Shown: in pieces, positions 34,868-46,152 of the stretch
How positions within the stretch are numbered: the first letter of the stretch is position 1
Layout of the letters: each line of letters starts with the position of its first letter
Assembly: GCA_029204225.1 (NCBI GenBank)
Contig: MU831851.1
Span: 1 to 64,000, forward strand
Direction of reading: 5' to 3'
Source of the DNA: Diphasiastrum complanatum
Lineage: Eukaryota > Streptophyta > Lycopodiopsida > Lycopodiales > Lycopodiaceae
Length of the DNA: 64,000 bases
The notes under the pieces: generated by a model
Database searches by the model: none
Told to the model about the DNA's origin: nothing
The model's input: the letters and a program-made list of their open reading frames with translations, nothing else
Made by a program: the position numbers and the translations under genes

Positions 34868-35703
34868 CTATCTTGCACACATGGATTCCATAGCTTTGAA
34901 GTTGTGGTGGACCAACCTTTTGTGCCATATCTCCACATTGGTAATCTCCAACCTTGCCAAGTTCACACTCTCCATTGCAGCATTAGAATCTAATTTAAAC
35001 AAACTACCTTGTTTAAATCCCTTTGCTATGCATTCACCATTCTTAAGGATGGAACAAACTCCATGCTTAAATTGTACATCTAGGCCATTATCCATTAATC
35101 GGCCAACACTTAACAAAATATTAATTAACTTAGGTAGAAAAAGAACATTTTCAAGATCAACCTTTTGGATGATCCTATGTACAATGGAATACAATACCAC
35201 TTATTCTACACTCTTGATCACTAGGTATAAAGATAGATCTTTGAACATCATTATAAGAGAGTAGAGTGGAAAAGTAGTCCATTTGGAAAGTCATGTGGGA
35301 ACTAGCCCCACTATCAATCCACCAACATTCACTTATGTTGCTCTTGGATGATGGTGATGAGTTGGATACCATCAAGCATTTGTATGGTTGTGGCCTGTGG
35401 GGCTTGGACCCAATGATCCATCTTGTGCTTGGTCGATCTGGGCCATCTGGTGCTTTGGTTGCTGCTGGACCGATCTGAGTTGTGGCCTCTGGTTGAGATT
35501 TGAGTTGTGGCCTCCGGTTGAGATTTGGGTTGTGGCCTCCGGTTGAGATTTGACAGAAGTCCTTTATGGAGGAATGGAGCTGTGTGATGCAAGTGAAGAA
35601 CTCCAGGAGGGAAAATATGACTGTGGCTCAAATTAGAAGTTCTTGTTAAAAAGAAGCATCCAGTGACTAGATGTATATTATATTGTAAATACTGAGATGT
35701 CAT
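34868..35703 (-). pseudogene. copia E Gag tail-protease-pre-integrase fragment
   Basis: Read leftwards: a Gln/Pro/Thr-rich Gag tail (35703-35380) containing a 25-bp tandem repeat, the protease with Trp-Trp-Ile-Asp-Ser-Gly-Ala-Ser-Ser-His-Met (about 35320), then the protease end and pre-integrase region (35200-34868) with Ile-Trp-His-Lys-Arg-Leu. Frames shift twice. It is related to B and D but distinct. Both ends are cut: by N-family Gag at the left and by D at the right. Confidence 0.75.
35477..35551. repeat. 25-bp tandem repeat, three copies
   Basis: Units start at 35477, 35502 and 35527 (GAGTTGTGGCCTC...). The third differs at its second base and the first at one internal base. 25 is not a multiple of three, so each added unit shifts the frame of the surrounding Gag tail. 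Confidence 0.85.
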
Positions 35704-35739
35704 TCAAACAGAAATGAGGTAAGCCAAAAGTGTGAAAAA

Positions 35740-38650
35740 TGTTTTCCTTGTGATGTAGTTTGGTTCATAAGCACTTAGTACAAAGCCAAGGGAATACAGA
35801 AAATCATGCAACCTAGAGTACCAAGCTCTAGGTGCTTTCTTCAAGCCATATAGGCTCTTCCTTCAGTAGCACACTTTTTGCTCCTCACCAACCTTGATGA
35901 AGCCCTTGGGTTGCATCATGTAGATTTCCTCTTCTAAGAGCCATTCAAGAAAGCATTTGTCACATCCATTTGGTAGAGATCCCACTTGAACAAAGTAGCA
36001 ATGCAAATGATTAATCTAATAGTTACAAGCTTAGCTACAGGTGCAAATGTTTCTTCATAATACAATCTTTTTACTTAAAGAAATCCCTTAGCAAAAAGCC
36101 GAGCCTTGTACTTACTAATAGATCCATCTTGATTGTATTTTATTCTATAAATCCACTTACATGCAAGTGGCTTCTTCCCTCTTGGAAGATTTACAAGATT
36201 CCAAGTACTAGTGCATCATACTCTACTTGCATTGCATCTCTCCAAACTTTAGATCTATATGCTTCTTCAAAAAATGATGGTTCTTCAAGCAATGCAGCTA
36301 AGAAGGAATAAGAAGTAGAAGTTGTAGAGTCTTCCTTTTGCTTTCCCTTGTCCACATAGGTGAGACTTGAGGGCTCGGCCTTGCTTCTTGTTGATCTTCT
36401 CGGACCCCTTTGACTAGGATCTTTGTCTCCATCCTCAGGTTTGTCAAGATCCTCCTCGAGCTTGTCAAGATCCTCCTCGGGTTTGTCAAGATATTCAATG
36501 CATAATGGGTTAGATCCATTAGACAAGCTTTTAGCAAATTGTGACTCATCAAAAAGTACATCCTTGCTTACCTTTACTTTCTTGGATATAGGATCATATA
36601 TCTTATAGCCCTTTCTATTTTCTCCATAGCCAACAAAAATCCCTTTGAAGGAGGTAGAATCTTCCTTCCTTCTTGTCTCCAAAGGGATGTGAACATAACA
36701 AATACATCCAAAGATTTTAAAATCTTTTACATTGGGTGTCTTACCAAACAAAGCTTGATATGGTGAGATCCCATCAATAGCACTACTAGGAAGTCTATTA
36801 CACAAGTAATTAGCACAAGTTATAGCTTCTCCCCAAAATGAGATGGGAAGTGATGCATCAATTCTTAAAGACTTTGCACATTCACATAGACTCCTATTTT
36901 TCCTCTTGGCCACCCCATTTTGTTGGGGGGTGTAGGAACAAATGTATTGCAATTTAATGCCATTGATCTCACAAAAGTCTTTCATTTTATTGGAGGGGTA
37001 CTCTCCTCCATTATCACATCTTAGTGCCTTGATGGAAGTACTAAGTTGCTTCTCAACTAGAGACTTGAACTTAATGAAAGCTTCATATACAAGACTTTTC
37101 TTTGATAGTAACTCAATCCATGTGAATCTAGTACAATCACCTATAAATGCTACGTACGTCAAGGCACCTCCATTACTTGCATGGAAAAAGTATGTACATT
37201 AGAATGTATGAGATCCAAGGGTGAGGGAGATCTTAATGAAGATATCTTGTAAGACGATTTGTGTGACTTTGCAAGGCCACATGCCTCACACATCTTTCCA
37301 CACTTTTTGAAGGTAGGCCGAGAGCTAGTTGCTTGCTTGCCATTGACTCCATGGATTGAAGATTAGGATGGCCTAATCTCTTATGCCAAAGCTCCACTTG
37401 AGATAGCTCCTCCCTAGCCAAGTTCACACTTTCATTTGCAACATTAGCATCTAACTTGAAAAGTCTACCTTGCTTAATGCCACTAGCTATGCACTTATCA
37501 TTTTTCAAGATGGAACAAACTCCATTCTTGAAATGTACATCTAGTCCATTGTCCATTAATTGTCCTACAATAAGCAAGTTTCTTGAAATGGTAGGAACAT
37601 ACAAAACATTATCTAGATATATCCTTTTAGATGTGCCTAAGCAAAGAGGAATAGATCCTATACCATCTATCTTGCATTCTTGATCACTAGCAGTTTATAT
37701 TGACTTCTTAGAGTCATTACAAGAGAGAAGGGTAGAAAAATAATTCTTGTTAAAAGACATGTGGGAACTAGCCCCACTATCTATCCACCATGTGTCTTGA
37801 CTTGAAGTTGGTGTAGATGCAACCATTAAGGATGTGTTGAATCCATCCTCATCTTTTTCCTCTTGAGCAATGTTCCCTTGATCTCCATTTGCTTGTTGAT
37901 TCTTCTTCAGGTAACATTCTGAGGCAAAGTGTCCTTTCTTCCCACAAAAGAAACACTTGAGCTTTGGCTTGTTCTTCACTTTGACTTTGGAAGTTGATCC
38001 TCCATTCTTCATCTCGGCCTCCTTGCCTTGATTCTTCTTGAATGGATGTTGTTTCTTCTTGCCTTTGGATGTAAAATTTGCGTTCTCCTCTTATCCATTA
38101 AGTGACATGCCTTCCATTCTTGTCTTGAGGTGTAGGAGTCTACTCTCCTCGTCCACAAGAACATTGTGCAACTTTTCAATGGATGGAAGAGTGTCTTGAA
38201 TAGAAAAGCATTGGACCAAGTGGGTGAACTCATCACCTAGGCCATTCAGTATGATTTGTACTAGCTCTTGATCTTGGATCTTTTCTCCTAGAGCACTCAA
38301 TTCCTTGTTAAGAGATTTGATCCTAAGGACATACTCTTGCCCACTCTCTCCACTTCCTTCAATGGTTTAAAAGGCTTGATTCCTTAGCATGAGGATTCTT
38401 GAAGTGTTATTGGATTCATAGATACTCTTTAATGAATCCCAAGCCTCTTTTGATGAGGCACAAGAAGACACCTCTTTCAAGAGGTCATTGCATACATTCA
38501 ACTTTATGCAATGTAGAGTTAATCTTGCTCTCTTCTTGTATTTGGTTTGTTTTTGGGCAGCTCAAGGCTCTTCCTCAACTCCTAGAACTATGTCAAAGAG
38601 GTCATGGATCACTAGAAGTGATCACATCCTCACTTTCCAGATGTAATAAT
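35740..38650 (-). pseudogene. copia D Gag-protease-integrase-RT, 3' truncated
   Basis: A close relative of B on the other strand. Gag pieces run from about 38650 to 38010, the zinc knuckle CX2CX4HX4C lies near 37950-37910, protease Asp-Ser-Gly near 37780, pre-integrase at 37604-37233, and integrase plus linker form a single 323-codon open frame (37162-36191) with Asp-Asn-Gly-Gly-Glu-Tyr and Gln-Gln-Asn-Gly-Val-Ala, so the integrase core is better kept than in B. RT begins at about 36190 and is lost at about 35740; RNase H and the 3' LTR are missing. At least five breaks remain elsewhere, so the element is dead. Confidence 0.88.
36432..36494 (-). repeat. In-frame 21-bp tandem repeat in the D linker
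   Basis: TTGTCAAGAT units start at 36441, 36462 and 36483. On the coding strand they give three copies of Leu-Asp-Lys-Pro/Leu-Glu-Glu-Asp (7 residues). The related element B has only one copy near 15685. Confidence 0.85.
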
Positions 38651-39246
38651 TTGTGGAAGTGAGTCTCTCACTTGATTCCAACAAATAACCACCCATGGAT
38701 GACATTGTAGAATGAATGCTCTAATAAAATCACAAAGATTTATGAATTTTTAAAGATCTATGAAAGGCCTAAAGCTCACAATATTGCCTATAGCATTGTC
38801 TCTATCAAACTAGCACACAAGCTTTCACTCTCACAAAAATTTTTTGCTCTATATTTTTCTTAGAGGTTTCACTTCAACTAAGGATCTGAACAAATCAGCC
38901 TCTTAGATCTGATCTTAGACTCCAAAAATAAATGCTTCAATGATCCAAAACTCTATTTGGTCATAGGCATTAGCTAGATTGAATCTAGATCAATACTATG
39001 CTTCAAAAAGCACTAAATCTGGACTAGAATTGAGATTATAGGACCAAAAAACACAAGGTAACTTGAAATGAAAGTTGTTGTATGGTTTCACATGTGTGAA
39101 AAGTACATACACAGCCTCCAAGTCGATTTGATCCAAATTGAAACAAGCTATCACTCTAGATGAACTCGCCACAAATTTTGGCCAAAAACAAATTTTGCCA
39201 ATGATCTTTGCAAGTTTTATGAATCAAATGATCACTCTCTTACTCA
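38651..39246 (-). other. Leader of copia D
   Basis: About 600 bp between primer site and Gag. It closely matches the B leader (12940-13460) and shows what B has lost. It carries a TTTCACATGTGTGAA motif at about 39086. No coding potential. Confidence 0.65.
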
Positions 39247-39258
39247 GCACTGATACCA
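39247..39258 (-). promoter_or_regulatory. Primer-binding site of copia D, one mismatch
   Basis: The minus strand reads TGGTATCAGTGC, one base away from TGGTATCAGAGC. It abuts the LTR exactly. Confidence 0.8.
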
Positions 39259-39946
39259 TGATAAAATTTCAGTTTTAGGACTTTAATGATTGTATTTAAC
39301 AATCATAGAGAGTTATTGGTTGCTTAATGAATGGATCATCAAGTTCTACACTTTAGATCTTGATCTAAATTCACTACACTTAGATTTAAGCAAAGAGCAA
39401 TGGTTAAAATCTTCATCAATCTCATTAGCATGGATCAAGTACATCCACGAGTTTGGTACAGTCCAGCAGGACTTCACACGTGTGAAGAGTGCCACATCAC
39501 TCAGATCTATCCATTTGATCCATCTTTGATCCCTATCCAATGTTGACCTTCTAGAATATGGCTAAAATCCAAAGAGCTAGTCTCCTAGAATATAGGAATA
39601 TTCTCTACAAAATAGGATCTAAGAAAAATGGTCAACTCTTATCTTCTAGAACTCTATACACATGTGTGAACATCCACTTGCCATATGGGAGCATTTACTC
39701 ATGCACATGCAAGGATAAGCTAACTTCTAGGTGACTAGTCAACTTGACTAAAAACCAGTCATATCATGTTCACACTTGACTTGATTGATACAAAATTAAA
39801 TTAGATATTTACAAGTATGAAAAATACTTTCTTTCACACGTGGGAACAAGCTCCACACATGTGAAATCAGATCATGAACATTGTACTCATAATTGATCTT
39901 TATTCATAGTAAAAAAATGACAAGTGAGAAGTGACAATTTTCAACA
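39259..39946 (-). repeat. 5' LTR of copia D
   Basis: 688 bp, TG...CA on the minus strand (starts TGTTGAAAATTGTCAC at 39946). It is the only full copy of the B/D family LTR here. It contains a perfect 16-bp palindrome CTTCACACGTGTGAAG at 39472-39487 and further CACATGTG words. Confidence 0.85.
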
Positions 39947-40445
39947 ATTTCAAGCATTTGTACTATTGGCCAAACCTGGTGATTGTAATGGAATTTATAG
40001 CGAAGGTTGTGTCACTTCTATATAGCAGGTAGATAAAGCATAATTAAGGCGCCAGAATCTATCAACAATGAGATCCAATGTTGGAATCTGATCAAGATGT
40101 CACTGGGATATAGGTAAGGATATATCTCAGAAGAATAGAAATAATGGCTCATAGTGCCCCCTCGGATCACTTGACAAAACATCACGAAAAGACGGTATAA
40201 AGTCAAGGTCCATCATACAGACCTCTAACCTACTTTTAGTAGTGAATTGGAGTGGTGGCTGAGATTCTCTTTAGCTGGTATGGTACTGAAACGTCTACAT
40301 TTTTCTCAAAATTCTATCCTCTAGAATAGGATCAGAATTATGACATCTATTGTTCTCCTCAGATCTATGATGGGTAAAATGCAAGGCTTGGTCGATTCCA
40401 TTATCTCATCGAGTCTCGCTGCTCCCAAAAGAGATACTATATGTT
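39947..40445. other. Unique DNA between D and F
   Basis: About 500 bp with no recognised gene. By the GACAA target duplication it was continuous with 46148 onwards before F inserted. Confidence 0.4.
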
Positions 40446-40450
40446 GACAA

Positions 40451-41100
40451 TGTGAAAGATTTCAGATCCTTAAGATCCAATCTACTTGAATGATCTTTGG
40501 TTAGAAAGAGAAATACACTACCAATTTCACCAATGTAGAAAAATCAGCATCTACACACAATTTGAGATGCAAACACTAATAGAACTTGATCAAACTTGAA
40601 TGAAATGATTATGTACTGTTGCTGTCCGTACAAAACCAGCAAGCTACTGTATTTCACACGTGTGGATCCAAAAATAGCAAATATAGATCATTCTACACAT
40701 AGAATTGCAAGCAATCACCAAGATAGTGCACCAATGGATAGTAGAACCCAAGAGAACCATGTATAAGCATGAAATGAGGTAGAGAAGAGAGAATATGACT
40801 CTCTCCACGAGTTACATCCTTTTATAGCAGGTCCAAACTCTATTTGGCCACTTGGCTTTCCCACCAAAATGCTAACCCTACCAATTTTGGGTCTAGATTC
40901 AATGTACCCAACTTATTCAAATTGAATCTACTTAAACTCGCATTATACCTTTCCCACACTTTCAAAAAGTGTTTATTCAAATGAAATTTAGACTAATGAA
41001 CTTTGAAAAGTCAACCTCTAAGTCTAAAACAAGTTTTGGCCTCAATATGCCAAATATGGAAATATTGCAAAATCTGATGAAACTAGTTGAATCTTTCACA
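40451..41100 (-). repeat. 3' LTR of F
   Basis: On the minus strand it runs TGTGAAAGATTC...ATCTTTCACA, with a TATAAAAGG promoter box near plus position 40812 and the TTTCACACGTGTGGA motif at 40652-40666. Confidence 0.9.
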
Positions 41101-44100
41101 CTCCCTCTTCAACTAGTTTTAGCATAGACTTTGATAATACTCCAAGTGAGGTCCTATGCTTCATGAACAAGTCTTTTCCCAATGCTTTGGTGAAGATATC
41201 AGCTACACATTCCCTTGAAGACACATGTTGAAGCTCCACCTCCTTTGCAATGACTCGCTCCCTCACAAAATGATATTGTATCTCAATATGCTTGCTCCTA
41301 GTATGAAAGATAGGATTGGATGCCATTCTTTGGGCTCATTGATTGTCACAGAAGATGATTGGGCTCTCTGAAAAGTCCAGCAAGTGAAGATCCTTGATCA
41401 TCCTCTTGATCCATACCATCTCCTTTGTGCAATGTGTAAGAGCTTTGTACTCGGCCTCACTAGATGACAATGAGATAGTGGCTTGTTTCTTTGACATCCA
41501 AGATATAGCTCCATCACCTATGAAAATACAATAAGAACTAATGGATTTCCTATCCATTATATCTCCAACATAGTCCGAATCTGAAAATCCAAAAAGATTA
41601 GGTGATGATCCCTCATACAATATGCCAAAATCTCGAGTTCCAATGATGTACCTCAAAACTCGCTTTCCTAGCTTCCAATGCTCCTCACTAGGATCTTGCA
41701 TGAATTGACTCAATATTCCAACACAATAGCTTAGATCAGGTCTAGTAATGGTTAGATAGATGAGTGAACCAACTAGCTTTCTATAGAGAGTAATGTCCTT
41801 GAAGGATCTTTCATTACCTCTTATAGTAATCTTTACATGAGACTCCATAGGTGTATCAATAGCTTTTGCATCTACCATATGAAATCTTTCTAGAATAGAA
41901 TTAGCATACTTCTCTTGACAAATGAAAGTAGATTGAGAAGATCTAATGACTTCTATTCCTAAAATGTAATGCAAATTACCAAGATCATGCACCTCAAACT
42001 CCTTCTTAAGAGCATTCTTGATATCCTCTGTGAAAATTGTCAACATTTCCTAGCTAGTTTGAGGCCTAAATTGGCTAAAATTGTAAATAGTTTTGGTTCT
42101 GGAGTTTCACACGTGTGAACCAGGCCACAATGTTTTTATTTACTATATTTTTTCAGTATGATGAAGTGTCAAACTTCATACCCTTCAAAATGAGACCATT
42201 TTGATGTATTTTGGTCATATAAGCCATTTTTAACTATTTTTCCTATATAGGGAATATCTAGGGTCAAGTACCTTCTAGAGAGAGGAGAGAGAGTCATCTT
42301 CCTCATCCATAAATAGTAGGGAAGTCGTGGAGAACAGGTTGGAGAAACCTTTTGTATGCTTCATTGAGATCAATAGATCATTGTCATTGTTTCTTCCTCC
42401 ATTGAGAGCATTGTTGTGTGTATTGTCTTCAAGCTATTGTGTATGATCTTAGGTGCTTTCCAAAAGTGGTAGGCTGATGTATTATGGACTGTATAATGCT
42501 ATTTTGGGCCGCACTTGATGTTTATGGAAGTTTCCATTTGTGATAAATGCTTTTTGATCAAGTTCTTTGCATTCTAGGTAGCATAGAATGTGTTGCCAAT
42601 TCCTAGCTTATGTAGTTTGGAGTGCAAGCATTCAAGCCAATGATCTTGGAGTTTAGATCCACTTAGGATCTGTATTTTTCACATCCTCCACATCTTGATT
42701 GTCTCCACCACTCAAGATGATATCATCCACATAGATTAGCATGATGGTAACATCATTTCCAGCAAACCTATAATAAAGTAAATGATCATACTCACTCATA
42801 ACAAAGCCTTGAGAGAGTAAAAAAGTGTTAAGCTTAGCATACCAACTCCTTGGTGCTTGCTTAAGGCCATACAAACTCTTTTATAGAAGACACACATGAT
42901 TTGGCTTTGTTGATGAAATGTAGCTCTCGGGTTGCTCCATGTATACTTTCTCCTCAAGATCACCATTCAAGAATGCATTTGAAATGTCCATTTGCCATAG
43001 ATCCCATCCATAAAGTGTAGCAAGTGAAATGATGACTCGAATGCTTACCATCTTTGCCATGGGTGCAAAGGTCTCATCATAGTCAATTCCTTGTTGTTGA
43101 GCATATCCTTTTGCCACTAACCTTGCCTTGTACTTGTTGATAGATCCATCTTGGTTTGTCTTCACCTTGAAGATCCATTTGCATCCAATAGCTTTCTTGT
43201 CCTTAGGCAACTCCACCAATCTCCATGTTCCATTCTTCATAAGAGCTTGATACTCAAGATCCATTGCTTGGATCCACTCCTCTTCTTTCCTTGCTTGATC
43301 TACACTTGTAGGCTCATCCAAAGAGGTTAGGAAAGCAACATAATTTCCAGAAACTACTTGCTTACCCTTTTGATCATATGTGAACCTTGAAGGTACTTGT
43401 CTCTCTCTTGATGTTCTCCTTGGCTTTTGACTTGATGAAGGTCCATCATCACCACCATCCAAAGTAGGATCCTTCTCATCAACATCAAGAATGTTAGATC
43501 CATCTACTTTACCATCAATCATGCTTGAAGACACCTTTGGAATGTTTCCCTCATAAAAAATGACATCTCTACCAACAATCACTTTGTTAGTAGAAGGAAT
43601 GTAAACCTTGTAGGCTTTACTCACCTCACTATATCCAACAAAAATACCTCTTCTTGAAGATGGATCCTCCTTGGTCCTATCATCAAGAGTAATGTTGACA
43701 TAGCATGTGCATCCAAAGGTTCTTAGAAAGTTGACACTTGGCCTCCTCTTGAATAGCATCTCAAAAGGTGTCCTTCCATCCAAAATAGCACTCGGCCACC
43801 TATTGCACAAGAAATTGGCACACAACAAAGCTTGATCCCAAAATGGTTTGTCAAGATTAGCACTTAACCTCATAACTTTAGCACTTTCACATAAAGTTCT
43901 ATTCTTCCTTTCAGCCACTCCATTTTGTTGTGGTGTCCTTGATGTTGTATACTCCCTCTTGATCCCATGCTCATCACAAAAAACCTTGAACTTGTTAGTA
44001 CTCACCACCATTGTCACCTCGCAAGCACTTGATCTTTGTGGAGAATTGGTTCTCCCTTGCATTCTTGAACTTGACAAAGACATCATACACTTCATCCTTG

Positions 44101-45254
44101 CTCTTTAGTAGATAGAACCAACAAAATCTACTAAAATCATCAATGAATGTTACATATATCTTAGCTCCACTATTGCTAATTGTAGTAAATCCATGAATAT
44201 CCGAATGTACAAGTTGAAAAGACTTTGTAGATCTAGAAATAGATCTAGTATAAGGTAGCTTATGTGACTTAGACAAAGCACAAGACTCACAAACATGCTT
44301 GTGATTACTTAAGGAACTTGGAAGACCAATCACAACCTTCTTCCTTGCCATTACCTCCAATGACTTGAAGTTGAGGTGTCCCATCCTTTTGTGCCAAACC
44401 TCTTGAATAGAAATTTGCTCCCTTGCAACACATCCAACTTGGTTAGCAATAACACAAGCATCAAGTTTGAACAACTTCCCTTGCCTTTTACCTTTTCCAA
44501 TCAAGACATCCTTCCTTTTGATCAAACAAGCATCTCCATCAAAGTCCACCTTGAGGCCCTTGATTAGCATTTGACTCACACTAAGCAAATTCTTGGTAAT
44601 AGATGGAATAAACAAGACATCCTCCAAATGAACATTCCTATTTGTAGAGAGAGAAATAGGAATTGTGCCAATCCCTTTGATTGCACACTCACCATCATTG
44701 GCCGTGTAGATCACCCTCTTGTCATCTCCATATGCCAACAAAGAAGTGAAGTACTCTTTGTGAAAGGTCATGTGTGAACTTGCTCCACTATCAATCCACC
44801 AAGGATCTAGATCTCCATTATTAGCAAGCATCCATGAAGACATCACAAAAGCATCATCATTTGCATCTTGCACATCCAAACCATCCTCATCAAGAGTAAG
44901 ATTACCTTGCTTGTCTCCTTGATCTCTCTTCTTCTTGTAGCACTCACTTGCAAAGTGTCCTTTGATGACACAATAGAAGCACTTGAGCTTTGATCTATTC
45001 TTCTTTTTGCCACTTGAAGAAGCATCCACTTGATCTTGCCCTGTAGACCACTTGCTTTTGGTTTTGCCCTTGAATTTGCCCTTTGTGAACATAGCATCCT
45101 CTTGAAGTGTCGATGTAGATCCACCTCTTGCTTGAAGCCTATATTCCTCATTGATCAAGATCTCTTGAAGATCCATCAAACTTGGAAAAGTCTTGACTAT
45201 TCCAAATCTACATGCAAATGCTGAAAATTTGATATGCAATCTATAAGCCACCAC
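41096..45254 (-). pseudogene. copia F Gag-Pol, broken, solo LTR inside
   Basis: Read leftwards: a short Gag C-terminal piece (about 45200-45060), zinc knuckle near 44980-44940 (CX2CX4HX4C), protease Asp-Ser-Gly near 44790, HHCC and integrase to about 43995, a frameshift there, integrase end, linker and RT (44020-42690) with Tyr-Val-Asp-Asp near 42735, then the solo LTR insertion (42029-42683), RT end and RNase H (42028-41336), a stop at about 41335, and the RNase H tail to 41096. The Gag core (about 170 residues) is deleted near 45190-45240. As in A, the final stop lies five bases inside the 3' LTR. It is clearly the same clade as A. Confidence 0.9.
42024..42688 (-). mobile_element. Solo LTR inserted in the RT of F
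   Basis: A 655-bp TG...CA unit (42029-42683; plus strand TGTGAAAATTGTCAAC to GTATTTTTCACA) lies between two perfect copies of TCCTC (42024-42028 and 42684-42688), with no internal region. On F's coding strand the frame agrees across the site when the unit and one TCCTC copy are left out. It arose by insertion followed by recombination between LTRs. Its first and last ~15 bp resemble the LTR of A, while the middle does not. The motif TTTCACACGTGTGAAC is at 42105. Its own transcription direction, judged from the terminal resemblance to A, would be plus. Confidence 0.9.
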
Positions 45255-45485
45255 TTAGGCTGAACCAATGATCCAAAAAATCGGCCAAATCCAGCATGTG
45301 AATTCAAAAAACAAATTTGAACAAGCATATTGACCTATTTAGTGTTTTGATCTACAAAAGCTCCAATCTACAAAAGCAAAAAATCCGATTTTGGTGTAGA
45401 ATCCTCTCTAGCATGCTCTAGACTTGATATCTTCACCAAATCATTGATAGATCTGATTTCCTCCTTCATAACCTGAAACACAAGA

Positions 45486-45497
45486 GCTCTGATACCA
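45486..45497 (-). promoter_or_regulatory. tRNA-iMet primer-binding site of F
   Basis: The plus strand reads GCTCTGATACCA, directly next to the right LTR. It fixes that LTR's inner edge at 45498 although its terminal CA has mutated. Confidence 0.9.
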
Positions 45498-46147
45498 TTT
45501 GAAAGATTTCAGATCCTTAAGATCCAATCTACTTGAATGATCTTTGGTTAGAAAGAGAAATACACTACCAATTTCACCAATGTAGAAAAATCAGCATCTA
45601 CACACAATTTGAGATGCAAACACTAATAGAACTTGATCAAACTTGAATGAAATGATTATGTACTGTTGCTGTCCGTACAAAACCAGCAAGCTACTTTATT
45701 TCACACGTGTGGATCCAAAAATAGCAAATATAGATCATTCTACACATAGAATTGCAAGCAATCACCAAGATAGTGCACCAATGGATAGTAGAACCCAAGA
45801 GAACCATGTATAAGCATGAAATGAGATAGAGAAGAGAGAAGATGACTCTCTCCACGAGTTACATCCTTTTATAGCAGGTCCAAACTCTATTTGGCCACTT
45901 GGCTTTCCCACCAAAATGCTAACCCTACCAATTTTGGGTCTAGATTCAATGTACCCAAGTTATTCAAATTGAATCTACTCAAACTCACATTCTATCTTTC
46001 CCACACTTTCAAAAAGTGTTTATTCAAATGAAATTTAGACTAATGAACTTTGAAAAGTCAACCTCTAAGTCTAAAACAAGTTTTGGCCTCAATATGCCAA
46101 ATATGGAAATATTGCAAAACGTGATGAAACTAGTTGAATCTTTCATA
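45498..46147 (-). repeat. 5' LTR of F
   Basis: 650 bp, aligned without length change to 40451-41100. Terminal bases have changed (TATGAAAG start). The palindrome-like motif is at 45699-45713. Confidence 0.9.
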
Positions 46148-46152
46148 GACAA

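Larger units (their letters stand above)
40446..46152 (-). mobile_element. Full-length copia F with target duplication, inactive
   Basis: Two 650-bp LTRs (40451-41100 and 45498-46147) flanked by the 5-bp duplication GACAA (40446-40450 and 46148-46152). About a dozen base differences between the LTRs are visible by eye, so it is older than A. It contains a later solo LTR (42029-42683) and has lost most of Gag. The outer dinucleotides of the right LTR are mutated (TA at its start and AA at its end on the minus strand). Confidence 0.92.

Noticed and set aside
39247..39258. tRNA-like matches at primer-binding sites as tRNA genes
   Set aside because: Only 12 bases match the 3' end of initiator tRNA; no cloverleaf or internal promoter boxes are present.
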